From Oceanobacillus_B kapialis (GTDB lineage Bacteria; Bacillota; Bacilli; Bacillales; Amphibacillaceae): 64,000 nt of DNA. The position numbers were made by a program, and so were the translations under genes. The notes beneath the pieces were generated by a model, which searched no databases, was not told where the DNA came from, and worked only from the letters and a program-made list of their open reading frames with translations. Shown here in pieces: positions 43,072 through 52,147 of the stretch; within the stretch, counting starts at the first letter, position 1, and the number at the start of each line of letters is the position of its first letter. The stretch lies in the NCBI RefSeq assembly GCF_042685265.1, contig NZ_JBHUMX010000041.1; one strand, written 5' to 3'.

Positions 43072-44259
43072 TTGAACAAAAAAGACATCGCAAACATTCG
43101 TAAGCAATTCAAAATAAATAACGATCTACTAAAAATAAAAGATATCTTTAATGTATATATCATGAAAGAAACAAGTGAAATCTACCATCATCAGAGCGTA
43201 CCATTCGATTTATTGGAAGAGGAGCAAAAAGATCTGTTTATGACCAACTTTAAAAAAGTATTAACAGGACAGCTCGATGAGAAGTTGTTTGAATTAAAAT
43301 TTCAAAAGGATGTAGAGGATAATAGTCAGCTTATCCTGCATCAAGGGATATTAAGTAATGATACAGAAGAATGGAAAGAATACATGCTCCGCCTTGTAGA
43401 AAAGATGTTAAAAGATAAGCAATACGAAATGGATGTTGTCGTTACATTTATTCAGGGTGAATATATGAAGCCGATGAAACGAAGCAATGAAGAAGCAGAG
43501 GAGAGCTCTCGGGATGCCGTTTATGCCAATAAATTTATTTTATGTAGCATGAATAAAACGCAGGATCCAAAAAAAGAGTTGTTGTTTGACTATGTCGAAA
43601 AGGAATTTAAATATAATATTGTAGTCGACCCAGTTATTAATCTAAAGTCACCGATTTCCGGCTTTTTATTCCCGACATTTACAGATAACACGGCAGATGT
43701 GAATCATGTGCTGTATTCCGCAGGGAAAGCTTATGAATTGGATTATCATTTTATCGAGGAAGTATTAAATGCTGAAGAAACGATGACGGCAGAGGACGAT
43801 AAGGTGGTATTTGAAGAGATTGTTAAAAAGGTAACTGGCGACCAAATAAGTACCTCTACGCTCTCCAATGTGTATGATGAAATTCATCGTGTGATTGAAG
43901 AGCATGAGGAGAATGATGTACCAAGATTGGATTATAAAGATGTGGAAAGTGTACTCAAAAGCAGTGGAGTAGAGAATGTAGATACGGAAAAGGTAGAAAC
44001 GGCCTTTAAAACCGTTATCGATGATGAAAAATATGAGCTGAAAGCAAGCAGCATTATTCCAAAATATAATAAAAAATCGATTAAAATTAAGACAAAAGTG
44101 GCGGATATTAAAGTGAGTCCAGAAGACTTACGATTTGTGAAGCAAATTCATTTTGATGGGAAGCTTAGTTTGATGATTGAGTTGGAAGAGAACACCATGA
44201 TCGAAGGTTTTGAAATGATTCCAGAAGCGTTGGTCCAGAAAGTGGACGAAGAGGAATAG
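43072..44259 (+). CDS. DUF4317 family protein
   Basis: A 395-residue protein with TTG start at 43072 behind TTAGGAGTGG. DUF4317 layout: NKKDIANIRKQFKINNDLLKIKDIFNVYIMKE at the start, FILCSMNKTQDPKKELLFDYVEKEFKYN and PISGFLFPTFTDNTADVNHVLYSAGKA in the middle. No signal peptide. Common in Firmicutes; function unknown. Followed by a clear terminator. Confidence 0.88.
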   Translation: MNKKDIANIRKQFKINNDLLKIKDIFNVYIMKETSEIYHHQSVPFDLLEEEQKDLFMTNFKKVLTGQLDEKLFELKFQKDVEDNSQLILHQGILSNDTEEWKEYMLRLVEKMLKDKQYEMDVVVTFIQGEYMKPMKRSNEEAEESSRDAVYANKFILCSMNKTQDPKKELLFDYVEKEFKYNIVVDPVINLKSPISGFLFPTFTDNTADVNHVLYSAGKAYELDYHFIEEVLNAEETMTAEDDKVVFEEIVKKVTGDQISTSTLSNVYDEIHRVIEEHEENDVPRLDYKDVESVLKSSGVENVDTEKVETAFKTVIDDEKYELKASSIIPKYNKKSIKIKTKVADIKVSPEDLRFVKQIHFDGKLSLMIELEENTMIEGFEMIPEALVQKVDEEE

Positions 44260-44327
44260 TTCCTTCATGTGCATGTAGGCTAGCAGATTTTTATCCTTAC
44301 TATACATTTTAACTTATGCAAAAACAA

Positions 44328-44370
44328 AACCCTTGTTGAAACGACCTTTAATCAACAAGGGTTAATTTTT
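44328..44370. terminator. bidirectional terminator between convergent genes
   Basis: AACCCTTGTTGA / TCAACAAGGGTT around an 11-nt loop, then AATTTTTG. Confidence 0.8.
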
Positions 44371-44371
44371 G

Positions 44372-45187
44372 CTAGAACATGCTTGTTACTTCTTCAGTTT
44401 CAGGATTGACTTCATACCATCCATACGTAGCGGTATGGGTTTCCATATTTTCAAATACATGGACCACATAATTTCCTTGTTCCATATGGTCAAACTTCAC
44501 GACCATATTATCTCCAAGCTCGCCCTGTAAGTGTTCTCTAACCAGTTCTTCTGCTTCGCCTTGGGTTAATCCTTGCATTTCCATCTCTTCACTAGAGACA
44601 TTAGATACTATCCACATTCCATCCTCTTGAGCTTTTAATGTATACGTATATTCCCTGTTACCATAAAGCTCACTTTGCTTTTCCTGGATAACATGATAGG
44701 TTGAAGCATTTTCCTCTTTAAGTGAATAGTCCACTTCAGGGTCAAACCAAGCTGGCTCCTCGGTTGCAACGATTTTCAACTCACCATTTTCCATATGAAA
44801 ATAATCGTTCATATACTTTTGTGCCAGGTTTTCAGACATAATAGATTCAAAATGCTGTTGTAAAGCCTCTAACGTACCATAATTTGTAACGACATTCTCA
44901 TTGTTTGTCTCTACCCGAAATGTCTCCTTCAGTTCTATGAGTAAATCCCCTGCTTTAGCTTTTGTTAATGTCTCTGGGGGGTTAGATGACTCCTTACTAG
45001 CCTCAGCGTTAGTTGCATTTTCTTGATTAACTGCCTCTTCACTAGTTGAATCTGATTCCTCGACCTGTTCCTGTGATGTATTTGCTTTTCCCTGCTCACT
45101 ATTGTCAGCGTTTTCGTCCTCTGTTGCACAGCCCGCTGCGAAAAGAAGAAACATAACAGCAACTGGAAAATAAATAACTTTCTCCAT
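44372..45187 (-). CDS. putative lipoprotein, PepSY-like C-terminus
   Basis: A 271-residue secreted protein. Signal peptide of residues 1-20 with lipobox LFAAGC, then a 50-residue acidic, N/E/S-rich linker (STSEEAVNQENATNAEASKES). A folded middle follows, and a C-terminal domain LTQGEAEELVREHLQGELG...YVVHVFENMETHTATYGWYEVNPETEEVTSMF reads like one PepSY-type repeat. It should sit on the outer face of the membrane. Function unknown. Confidence 0.8.
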   Translation of the reverse strand: MEKVIYFPVAVMFLLFAAGCATEDENADNSEQGKANTSQEQVEESDSTSEEAVNQENATNAEASKESSNPPETLTKAKAGDLLIELKETFRVETNNENVVTNYGTLEALQQHFESIMSENLAQKYMNDYFHMENGELKIVATEEPAWFDPEVDYSLKEENASTYHVIQEKQSELYGNREYTYTLKAQEDGMWIVSNVSSEEMEMQGLTQGEAEELVREHLQGELGDNMVVKFDHMEQGNYVVHVFENMETHTATYGWYEVNPETEEVTSMF

Positions 45188-45265
45188 CGAACCTCTCCTT
45201 ATAAAGTGTCCTTTTAAACTATAAACGTAGGAGACATTTTTAAAACATAAGGGGAAATTTTCACA

Positions 45266-45312
45266 TGTAAAAAGACGTCCGGCAAGTGATTATCACTCCT
45301 CGAACGCCTTTT
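45266..45312 (-). terminator. orphan terminator of the dehydrogenase fragment
   Basis: AAAGACGTCCG / CGAACGCCTTTT style hairpin read on the minus strand into CTTTTTAC. It directly follows the fragment's stop and is presumably left over from the intact gene. Confidence 0.55.
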
Positions 45313-45314
45313 CG

Positions 45315-45413
45315 TTAATTTTTCAAGAAATCTGGATCTTCAAAGCTTGGGTTAGGGTATTTGTAGAAACCTTCGCCTGTTGCTACACCAAGCTTGCCTT
45401 TGTCAATACGCCA
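45315..45413 (-). pseudogene. 3' fragment of 3-hydroxyacyl-CoA dehydrogenase
   Basis: The minus-strand frame ends IDKGKLGVATGEGFYKYPNP then SFEDPDFLKN, the characteristic C-terminus of Bacilli 3-hydroxybutyryl/3-hydroxyacyl-CoA dehydrogenases. Upstream of the isoleucine the frame turns into unrelated sequence. Only about 33 codons of a roughly 285-codon gene survive, with its terminator. A fatty-acid oxidation gene was deleted here. Confidence 0.75.
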
Positions 45414-45572
45414 CTGCCAGCGATAGTGATGTTTGAAAAATTCATCTCTGTACCACATGAAATATAACGAAACATGAAATAGTTTGCTTAAACACATCGG
45501 CAAGAAAGTGATAAACTGAAGTGTAGTTGATACATAAAAAGTTTTCTATAATATCAGAAAGAAGGGTTCAAT

Positions 45573-46223
45573 ATGTTCAAGTCTGTCCGTTGGGGCGTAT
45601 TTTTTATCGGACTAATGCTATTTAGCATGGGAATTAGTATCGCGATTAACATGCAACATTTGGGAATTCATCCATGGGATGTATTAAATGTAGCACTTTA
45701 TGAAAAGCTAGGGTTATCAATCGGGTCATGGGCTATTATTATTTCTGTCATGTTAATAATTGTCTCGTGGTTTTTGGATAAAAGCTATATTAGGCTAGGT
45801 ACGTTTTTAAATGGAATACTTGTTGGGGTGTTTGTGGACATATTTTTATTTTTGGATTTTTTACCACATGCAAGCAATAGCTGGATGGATGTTCTTATCA
45901 TTATATTAGGTATAGTACTTATGGGAATCGGCGGAGGAGTCTACAATGCAGCTGGTGTAGGTTCAGGGCCGAGGGATGGTTTTATGCTTTCCATTTCTGA
46001 TAAATTAGGCGCTTCTATCGGGAAAATCAGAATTATAACAGAGTGTTTAGTTTTGCTAATTGGCCTGTTGTTGGGTGGGCCTGTTTTTTTCTTTACTTTT
46101 ATTTTTACATTTATCCAAAGCCCGATCTTCCAGTTTATGTATAAGCTTCTAGGTAGCCATTTGAATAAAATGGAGACATCTCTAGGAGAGAAAGCTCTTC
46201 AAAAGAGAGGAGCGGGACTATAG
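45573..46223 (+). CDS. YczE/YitT-type integral membrane protein
   Basis: A 216-residue protein with five to six hydrophobic helices (residues 6-28, 48-66, 74-96, 103-125, 145-170 region). Family signatures: GISIAINMQHLGIHPWDVL and GGVYNAAGVGSGPRDGFMLSISDKLGASIGKIRIITE. YczE-like proteins are of uncertain role; in B. subtilis yczE is linked to antibiotic production genes. ATG 45573 follows AGAAAGAAGGG. It lies 18 bp before the CDF gene, so probably co-transcribed. Confidence 0.87.
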   Translation: MFKSVRWGVFFIGLMLFSMGISIAINMQHLGIHPWDVLNVALYEKLGLSIGSWAIIISVMLIIVSWFLDKSYIRLGTFLNGILVGVFVDIFLFLDFLPHASNSWMDVLIIILGIVLMGIGGGVYNAAGVGSGPRDGFMLSISDKLGASIGKIRIITECLVLLIGLLLGGPVFFFTFIFTFIQSPIFQFMYKLLGSHLNKMETSLGEKALQKRGAGL

Positions 46224-46241
46224 TAAAGGGATGAAGATCAG

Positions 46242-47225
46242 ATGAGTATCTTAGAAAAAGTACGTAAAGGAAATACGTCTTCTGGAATTGCGGCACTAGG
46301 GAATGCCTTTTTGGCGGGGATAAAGGCAATGGCGGCAGCATTCAGTGGAAATGGTTCTATGTTTGCCTCCTCTATGCATTCCTTAGCCGATGCTGTGAAC
46401 CAGGGTTTTGTGTTTTTTGGTAGTGTGCTGGCTGAGTTCTCTCCATCTAAGCGATTCCCATCAGGGTTTGGCAGGGTCATTAATATATTTTGTATGGTTG
46501 CTGTAATTGTGGTTACCGTGATGGCTTATGAGACAATATTAAAAGGCTGGCACTTGTTCCAAGATCCTAAAGAATCAGATGGCCTCCTGTTAAACTTTAT
46601 CGTACTACTTGCTGCATTAATTATTGATGGGTTAATTCTTTTGAAAGCTATGCGTGAAATTAAACATGAGAGTAAAACTGACAAGTCGCAAAATTTTATT
46701 ATTGGGTCATTTAAAAACGTTAAAAAAGCCTCCCCTGCTACACGACTTGTTTTTTATGAAGATCTCGTTGCAACGTCAGGCGCCGTGCTCGCAATGATTG
46801 GTATTGTCCTTTCTCAGTTTTTTGGTATTTTGCAAGCTGATGGTCTGATATCCATACTAATAGGTTGTTTGATGTTATTTGTAGCCTTCCGAGTGGGGTA
46901 TGACAATATGATCGGATTAATTGGGGTTTCAGCACCAGCGGAGGTGCAAACCAAACTAACGGACCTGCTGATGGAGCATAAAGATGTAGTGGACATTCAT
47001 CGGATTCGAATTGTACAAGAAGGGCGTTTATACCATGTTGAGGGCACGGTGGAGCTTATAAAAGGGCTCTCCCTGGAAAAGGCAGATGACATTAAGTTTG
47101 AGTTGTCCGATAAGCTTTTGCGTCAAACTGAAGTAGCTGATGTTCTATTAGGGATTATAGAGGATGATGGGGAAAAGAGTTGGAAAAGGAAAGATCAAGG
47201 TAGTATACATGAAACGGATGAATAG
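46242..47225 (+). CDS. cation diffusion facilitator-like transporter, atypical metal site
   Basis: A 327-residue CDF protein with about six helices and a C-terminal cytosolic domain (VDIHRIRIVQEGRLYHVEGTVELI). The TM2 metal motif HSLAD is present (SSMHSLADAVNQ), but TM5 reads YEDLVATSGAV instead of the usual H/D-x-x-x-D, so one side of the transport site has changed. The same E-D form occurs in the ZnT9-like branch. Metal specificity is uncertain. Confidence 0.88.
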   Translation: MSILEKVRKGNTSSGIAALGNAFLAGIKAMAAAFSGNGSMFASSMHSLADAVNQGFVFFGSVLAEFSPSKRFPSGFGRVINIFCMVAVIVVTVMAYETILKGWHLFQDPKESDGLLLNFIVLLAALIIDGLILLKAMREIKHESKTDKSQNFIIGSFKNVKKASPATRLVFYEDLVATSGAVLAMIGIVLSQFFGILQADGLISILIGCLMLFVAFRVGYDNMIGLIGVSAPAEVQTKLTDLLMEHKDVVDIHRIRIVQEGRLYHVEGTVELIKGLSLEKADDIKFELSDKLLRQTEVADVLLGIIEDDGEKSWKRKDQGSIHETDE

Positions 47226-47411
47226 ACTGGAAAAAAACTAAATGCCTAAAATTATATTTCTTATATCCATTGGAGTAAGATAATAGACTTTTTCCTTAGA
47301 GGAAATGGTAGTATTGATTGGTTTGGATAAGAGGAAATGTAAATATACTGACCTGTTTTGTTGCCTCTTTCGTGATAAGATAAATTAAATCGCGAAGGAG
47401 GTTCCACAGAA

Positions 47412-48062
47412 ATGAGTAACAGAAGTTTAATTGAATTGGATAATGCCTACCAATCAACAAACGAACTACTATTTATATTGGACGATTTGTTTTGTTTTTC
47501 CATCGAGAAGTATGAAAGAGCATTGCGTAAAGAAACAGAAAAGTTATTTAAACAAATGCATGTTTCCGAGGTATTATTTGATAAAGCTTTTCCCCAACTA
47601 ATATGGTGGCTGTTATTTTGTCATCCGCAAGAGGTCAACAGTAAAACCATCTACCAGGATTATTTAGAAGTACATAATGAAAAGTGGAAACAGACAAATC
47701 AAATAGTGCAAAATCATTTAACTAGATGGTTGAGGGTGATACCCGGCTTTTATTGTGTAGTTGGAAGATATAGCAACCGATTTTTCCATGTGCGTGACAT
47801 ATTTTTTAAAAGGGATAAAAAGGTCTATATTTTCAATGAAAATTTTCACCCCGTTAAAACAGGTGACGTAATAAGTGGTTTACTATTACCGGTTGGGGAG
47901 AACCTTTATACAACACAGGGAGAGCTATTCCATTTTCCGGTGCAAATGGTACCTGATTTAATGTCAATGTTGCAGCAATATGCAGAAAAACATGTTAACC
48001 CCATGTTTAATTACCCCGCTCTTCTTCATACCATAATGAGTATGATGGAAAAAGACCTATGA
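47412..48062 (+). CDS. hypothetical protein
   Basis: A 216-residue protein with ATG 47412 behind GAAGGAGGTTCC. It is mostly helical with aromatic-rich segments (FPQLIWWLLFCHPQEV, LTRWLRVIPGFYCVVGRYSNRFFHVRDIFF) and a small beta part (HPVKTGDVISGLLLPVGENLYTTQGELFHFP). No signal peptide or transmembrane helix. I do not recognise it. Confidence 0.72.
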   Translation: MSNRSLIELDNAYQSTNELLFILDDLFCFSIEKYERALRKETEKLFKQMHVSEVLFDKAFPQLIWWLLFCHPQEVNSKTIYQDYLEVHNEKWKQTNQIVQNHLTRWLRVIPGFYCVVGRYSNRFFHVRDIFFKRDKKVYIFNENFHPVKTGDVISGLLLPVGENLYTTQGELFHFPVQMVPDLMSMLQQYAEKHVNPMFNYPALLHTIMSMMEKDL

Positions 48063-48173
48063 TAAAGAATGCCTGCATGGATGAACATGCGAAAACACAT
48101 GTGGACAAACTTTCCTCAGGGCATATTAGGATTAAATTTATTCCCATCCTAAACATACAGCAAGGAAAACCGC

Positions 48174-48344
48174 CTATAATATCTGGGAGTGAGCTGGAAA
48201 ATGCTTATCAATCCCGTCCTCTATCACGCCAAGTGCTCTCTCCAAATCATAATCGACGATAACATCCTGAAGCCATAGCCAACAAATGATCATCGCAATT
48301 ATTGTTACAAGAATCAAAACAAACACAGCTGTTTTTCCTCTCAT
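48174..48344 (-). CDS. small single-span membrane protein (56 aa)
   Basis: ATG 48344 is preceded by AAGGAAGGTGAAAAA. The product has MRGKTAVFVLILVTIIAMII then CWLWLQDVIVDYDLERALGV, and ends HSQIL. One transmembrane helix (residues 6-25) is followed by a short acidic tail. The strong site, positive-inside N-terminus and clean stop support a real gene. Function unknown; no recognised family. Confidence 0.65.
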   Translation of the reverse strand: MRGKTAVFVLILVTIIAMIICWLWLQDVIVDYDLERALGVIEDGIDKHFPAHSQIL

Positions 48345-48775
48345 TTTTTCACCTTCCTTTTAAGATTACCAGAGAAGTTCTACCCCTGTTAATATATCGT
48401 GTTTTTAACTGGAAATAAAGCAATAATTTACTGCTAATAGTTTACCCCATCTAAACTTGTAGAAAGACCCCCACTTCAAGAATTCGGGAAGAAATTAAGG
48501 ATCTTAAGTAGCTGATCAACTGCCAGTAAAGGTCTGATTTGTTCAACTAACATTTTGGTGGGGAGGAAGGGGGCCACCCACCAAATGAAGTTTTACTTTA
48601 TAAGTAGGATATTGTATAGAAAAATGGAGTAAAGGTAAGCAAATGGAAGGGAAAAATCGTTGTTTCCGCTTTCTTTCTGTTTTCTATAATGCGATAAATA
48701 TGATATAGTTTCTAAGTTATCTACGGAACAGGCCATAAGTTGGCTTGAATACAAAAATGGAAAGAGGTTGAATTT
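48345..48775. other. intergenic stretch holding repeat copy 4
   Basis: About 430 bp: the promoter area of the 56-residue membrane-protein gene, the hairpin repeat at 48464-48602, and an AT-rich sulP leader. No other gene is supported. Confidence 0.5.
48464..48602. repeat. dispersed hairpin repeat, copy 4
   Basis: Nearly full length: GACCCCCACTTCAAGAATTC, GATCAACTGCCAGTAAAGGT, TTCAACTAACATTTTGGTGG and CCCACCAAATGAAGTTTTAC. Arms CATTTTGGTGGG and CCCACCAAATG pair around a purine-rich loop. Confidence 0.75.
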
Positions 48776-50236
48776 TTGAAAGTAGAACAATTGAAGAATG
48801 AATGGTTTGGCAATGTCAAAGGGGATGTCCTGGCAGGTTTAGTAGTTGCCCTGGCTTTAATACCAGAAGCAATTGCTTTTTCGATCATTGCGGGTGTTGA
48901 TCCGATGGTTGGTTTATATGCATCTTTTTGTATTGCGGTTGTAATTGCTTTTGTCGGAGGGAGACCCGGAATGATCTCTGCGGCAACCGGAGCAATGGCA
49001 TTACTCATGGTCAATCTCGTTGCGGATCATGGGTTGCAGTATTTGTTTGCAGCAACGATTCTTACAGGGGTCATCCAAATCATTTTTGGCGTATTTAAAC
49101 TAGCAAGAGCGATGAAGTTCATACCACGTTCGGTGATGGTAGGCTTTGTTAACGCGCTGGCCATTCTAATATTTACGGCACAGATCCCTCATTTCCAAGG
49201 GGAAAGCTGGATGATGTACGCCCTAGTTGGTCTAACTTTAGCTATTATTTATTTACTACCAAGGCTTACAAAGGTGCTTCCTTCTGCCCTCGTTGCGATT
49301 GTGGTAGTTACGACAATTGTGATTTATGGAAACATTGACGTTGGAACAGTTGGGGACATGGGTGCATTGAAGCAGGAGTTGCCTGTTTTCTTAATTCCAT
49401 CTATCCCATTTAACTTTGAAACTTTAATGATTATCTTGCCATATTCGTTAGCTTTAGCTATTGTAGGTTTACTAGAGTCACTATTGACAGCGAATATTGT
49501 TGATGATATGACAGATACAGAGAGTAATAAAAACAAAGAAAGTCGCGGACAGGGAATTGCCAATATTGTTGCGGGCTTTTTCGGTGGAATGGCAGGGTGC
49601 GCGATGATTGGTCAATCCGTGATTAATGTGAAGTCTGGCGGACGTGGTCGTTTATCTGCATTAGTAGCAGGTGTGTTCTTGATGTTCTTGATCATCGTTT
49701 TAGGCGGGCTTGTTGTGCAAATTCCAATGGCTGCCTTAGCAGGAGTTATGATTATGGTATCAATTGGTACCTTTGATTGGTCTTCAGTACGTAACCTGCA
49801 TAAGCTTCCAAGAACAGATGCTGTAGTAATGGTCACTACTGTTGCTGTTGTGCTATACACGCATGATTTATCAAAAGGTGTGCTTGCGGGAGTAGTATTG
49901 AGTGCTATTTTCTTCGCTGCAAAAATCTCCAAAGTGAAGGTTACAGATGAGTTAATGATGCGGGAACAAAAGCGGATCTATCGTGTCGAAGGTCAATTGT
50001 TTTTCGCTTCAGTCAGTGAATTTACGAAGAAGTTCACTTTTACTGATTCTGTTAAAGAAGTAGAAATTGATCTTACCCGTGCTCATTTATGGGATGATTC
50101 TGCAGTAGGTGCCCTTGATAAGATTCAAGCTAAATTTGAACAGCATCGCATTAAAGTAGAATATACAGGTTTAAATGAAGCCAGCAAGAATCTTGTGCAG
50201 CGAATTGGTGGACTATCCAAGGCGTCAGGACATTAA
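48776..50236 (+). CDS. SulP-family anion transporter with STAS domain
   Basis: A 486-residue SLC26/SulP transporter: about 10-12 helices from residue 14 to 395, with ALALIPEAIAFSIIAGVDPMVGLYASF as the SulP signature, then a cytosolic STAS domain (RIYRVEGQLFFASVSEFTKKF...IDLTRAHLWDDSAVGALDKI). TTG 48776 follows AAAGAGGTTG. Substrates in the family are sulfate, bicarbonate or chloride; the downstream universal stress protein is a common partner of bicarbonate/SulP genes. Confidence 0.92.
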   Translation: MKVEQLKNEWFGNVKGDVLAGLVVALALIPEAIAFSIIAGVDPMVGLYASFCIAVVIAFVGGRPGMISAATGAMALLMVNLVADHGLQYLFAATILTGVIQIIFGVFKLARAMKFIPRSVMVGFVNALAILIFTAQIPHFQGESWMMYALVGLTLAIIYLLPRLTKVLPSALVAIVVVTTIVIYGNIDVGTVGDMGALKQELPVFLIPSIPFNFETLMIILPYSLALAIVGLLESLLTANIVDDMTDTESNKNKESRGQGIANIVAGFFGGMAGCAMIGQSVINVKSGGRGRLSALVAGVFLMFLIIVLGGLVVQIPMAALAGVMIMVSIGTFDWSSVRNLHKLPRTDAVVMVTTVAVVLYTHDLSKGVLAGVVLSAIFFAAKISKVKVTDELMMREQKRIYRVEGQLFFASVSEFTKKFTFTDSVKEVEIDLTRAHLWDDSAVGALDKIQAKFEQHRIKVEYTGLNEASKNLVQRIGGLSKASGH

Positions 50237-50271
50237 TCCTCCTGACTTTATCAGAAACTGTAGAGGTGAGT

Positions 50272-50691
50272 ATGGTGTTTAAGAAAATATTATTGGCAGT
50301 AGATGGCTCAGAACACTCCCTCCGTTCAGCAAATTACGCGATCCAACTTGCTGAAAAGTTTGATGGAATCATTCATGTAGTATATGTGGTGGATGGTAAT
50401 ACAGCGAAGTCAGATGTGCTTCATGCCCCAGACAAATTTGCTTTGGAAAAAAAGCGTAACGACAAGCTCAAAGCTGTGAAAGCATTATTAAATGAGACAG
50501 ACATTGAACACGAGATTAAAATTTTGCATGGAGAAGCTGGTCCAACGATCGTGGATTACGCCAACTCTAATGCTATGGAAGGCGTTGTGGTCGGGAGCAG
50601 GGGGTTGAATAACTTACAAACCTTTATTCTCGGAAGTGTAAGCCACAAAGTAGCAAAACGAGTAGATTGCCCAGTATTAATCGTAAAATAG
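50272..50691 (+). CDS. universal stress protein, UspA family
   Basis: A 139-residue UspA protein: MVFKKILLAVDGSEHSLRSANYAI at the start and the ATP-binding GSRGLNNLQTFILGSVSHKV at the end, followed by CPVLIV. ATG 50272 follows AGAGGTGAG. It lies 35 bp after the SulP gene, so both are likely one transcript ended by the hairpin at 50706. Confidence 0.94.
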   Translation: MVFKKILLAVDGSEHSLRSANYAIQLAEKFDGIIHVVYVVDGNTAKSDVLHAPDKFALEKKRNDKLKAVKALLNETDIEHEIKILHGEAGPTIVDYANSNAMEGVVVGSRGLNNLQTFILGSVSHKVAKRVDCPVLIVK

Positions 50692-50705
50692 TAGATAACA
50701 AATTG

Positions 50706-50738
50706 AAAGGCTGCCGAAATGGCAGCCTTTTTCTTTTT
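50706..50738 (+). terminator. terminator after sulP-uspA
   Basis: AAAGGCTGCC / GGCAGCCTTT with a 5-nt loop, then TTCTTTTT. Confidence 0.85.
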
Positions 50739-50773
50739 AGGGGATAGGAGGGTTTGGATGTTTGATGGGAGAT

Positions 50774-51000
50774 GAACCATTAGCAAGGTAAAGTAGAACC
50801 AAAACACTATAATTTGAAACCATAGCATGTAAAAGTGAAACCAAATAGCTCAATAAAAGACACACCACTTTTGCAAAGAGACGCGGCATCCGCCAAAAGA
50901 GACGCAGTCCCCCCCCTCAAAGAGACGCAGCATCAGCCAAAGGAGACGCACCACCCTCTCAAAGAGACGCAGCCCCCCAACAAAAAGCGCGCCCCTAATA
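50774..51000. repeat. 21-bp periodic array C
   Basis: About eleven units. The core is first GAACC/GAAACC (50774, 50796, 50816, 50837), then a transitional AGACAC (50858), then GAGACGC (50878, 50899, 50922, 50943, 50964) and AAGCGCGC (50985). Spacings are 22, 20, 21, 21, 20, 21, 23, 21, 21, 21. The +2 step coincides with a run of eight C, so slippage explains it. The core changes within the array while the 21-bp phase persists. A 69-codon plus frame over it has no ribosome-binding site. Confidence 0.82.
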
Positions 51001-51010
51001 TAAAATTAAC

Positions 51011-52147
51011 TCAATCCCAAGAGACTGCCTCTGCAACAGGATAATTAGCTGGATCAATTTCCGATTCAATTCCTTGTGCGAGTTTAGCTAATTCTGCACC
51101 TATGTATGGCCCCATAGTAAGTCCAGAAGCACCAAGACCATTTGCAGCAAAGAGACCGGATATGCCAGGCACACTTCCAACTATAGGTAAAAACCCTGGT
51201 GCCACGGGGCGAAAGCCTACTCTTGTTTCCAGTACGGTAGCATTTGCTAAGTCTGGTGCAATCTGGATTGCCTTGCTAAGGATTTCATATAATCCGCCTG
51301 CTGTTATCCTTGCATCAAAACCTGTCTCATCCTCATGGGTAGCTCCAATCACAAGGCGCCCATCCTCGAAAGCAAGCATATATTGGTTATTTGGTGGCAT
51401 AACAACAGGCCAATTTGCTGTATTATAACCGGCTACCTGGATATGCATAATTTGAGCTCGTTGGGGTTTTATATCAAAGCTAATACCTAATGGCTTCATT
51501 AATTCCCCCATCCAAGCGCCTGTTGCAGCGATCACAGTATCTGCTTCATAAACTTGGCTTTCTACCTGGACCCCGGTTACTTTGCCATCACTAGCAAGAA
51601 GCCTAGTATCTCCTTTTACGACTTGAGCGCCTAGCTTTCGTGCTCCGCTAATTAAAGCATCACGTAATTTGCGCCCATCCACTCGAGCAGCACCACTCAC
51701 ATGAACTGCCCCATAGCCTTCCGCGATAAGTGGAAATCTTTCTCTTGTTTCCTCTTCACTTAATAGCGTTATATCACCGATTTCTGGTGCATCCACGCGT
51801 CTTTTTAATGCTCTTTCTTTCATGGCAGTTAGCTTTTTATCATCAGAATGCAGACTGATGGCCCCAACACGCTCATAACCCGTATCTACTTCTCCTAGCT
51901 CATCCAGCTTTTGAATGATTTCCGGATAAATTTTGGCCCCGCCCTTAGCGAGGTGGTACCATGCCTTATTTCTTCTTTGGGATAGCCATGGACAGACAAT
52001 TCCTGCAGCAGCGTCTGTTGCCTGTCCTGTATCGCTTCGGTCAACGAGGGTTACGGCTTTCCCATTACTGGCTAGATGAAAAGCGGTAGAGGCACCTAGA
52101 ATACCTCCACCGATAACAATATAGCTTTCCTCTTTTTTACAATGCAT
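51011..52147 (-). CDS. FAD-dependent DAO-family oxidoreductase
   Basis: A 378-residue D-amino-acid-oxidase/glycine-oxidase-like flavoprotein. FAD loop YIVIGGGILGASTAFHL, TDAAAGIVCPWLSQRRN, product-side VRVGFRPVAPGFLPIVGSVPGISGLFAANGLGASGLTMGP. The start overlaps the DinB stop region, and ATG 52147 has no separate site, so translation is probably coupled. It is likely to oxidise a D-amino acid, glycine or N-methyl amino acid. Confidence 0.85.
   Translation of the reverse strand: MHCKKEESYIVIGGGILGASTAFHLASNGKAVTLVDRSDTGQATDAAAGIVCPWLSQRRNKAWYHLAKGGAKIYPEIIQKLDELGEVDTGYERVGAISLHSDDKKLTAMKERALKRRVDAPEIGDITLLSEEETRERFPLIAEGYGAVHVSGAARVDGRKLRDALISGARKLGAQVVKGDTRLLASDGKVTGVQVESQVYEADTVIAATGAWMGELMKPLGISFDIKPQRAQIMHIQVAGYNTANWPVVMPPNNQYMLAFEDGRLVIGATHEDETGFDARITAGGLYEILSKAIQIAPDLANATVLETRVGFRPVAPGFLPIVGSVPGISGLFAANGLGASGLTMGPYIGAELAKLAQGIESEIDPANYPVAEAVSWD

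Noticed and set aside
45415..45503. Upstream half of the dehydrogenase fragment frame
   Set aside because: Residues before IDKGKLG do not resemble the enzyme; this is fused unrelated sequence.
48059..48262. 67-residue plus frame
   Set aside because: No start signal; it overlaps the better supported 56-residue minus-strand gene.
50835..51044. 69-residue plus frame with KETQPPL-type repeats
   Set aside because: It runs over array C, begins at a GTG without ribosome-binding site, and the array contains non-multiple-of-3 steps.
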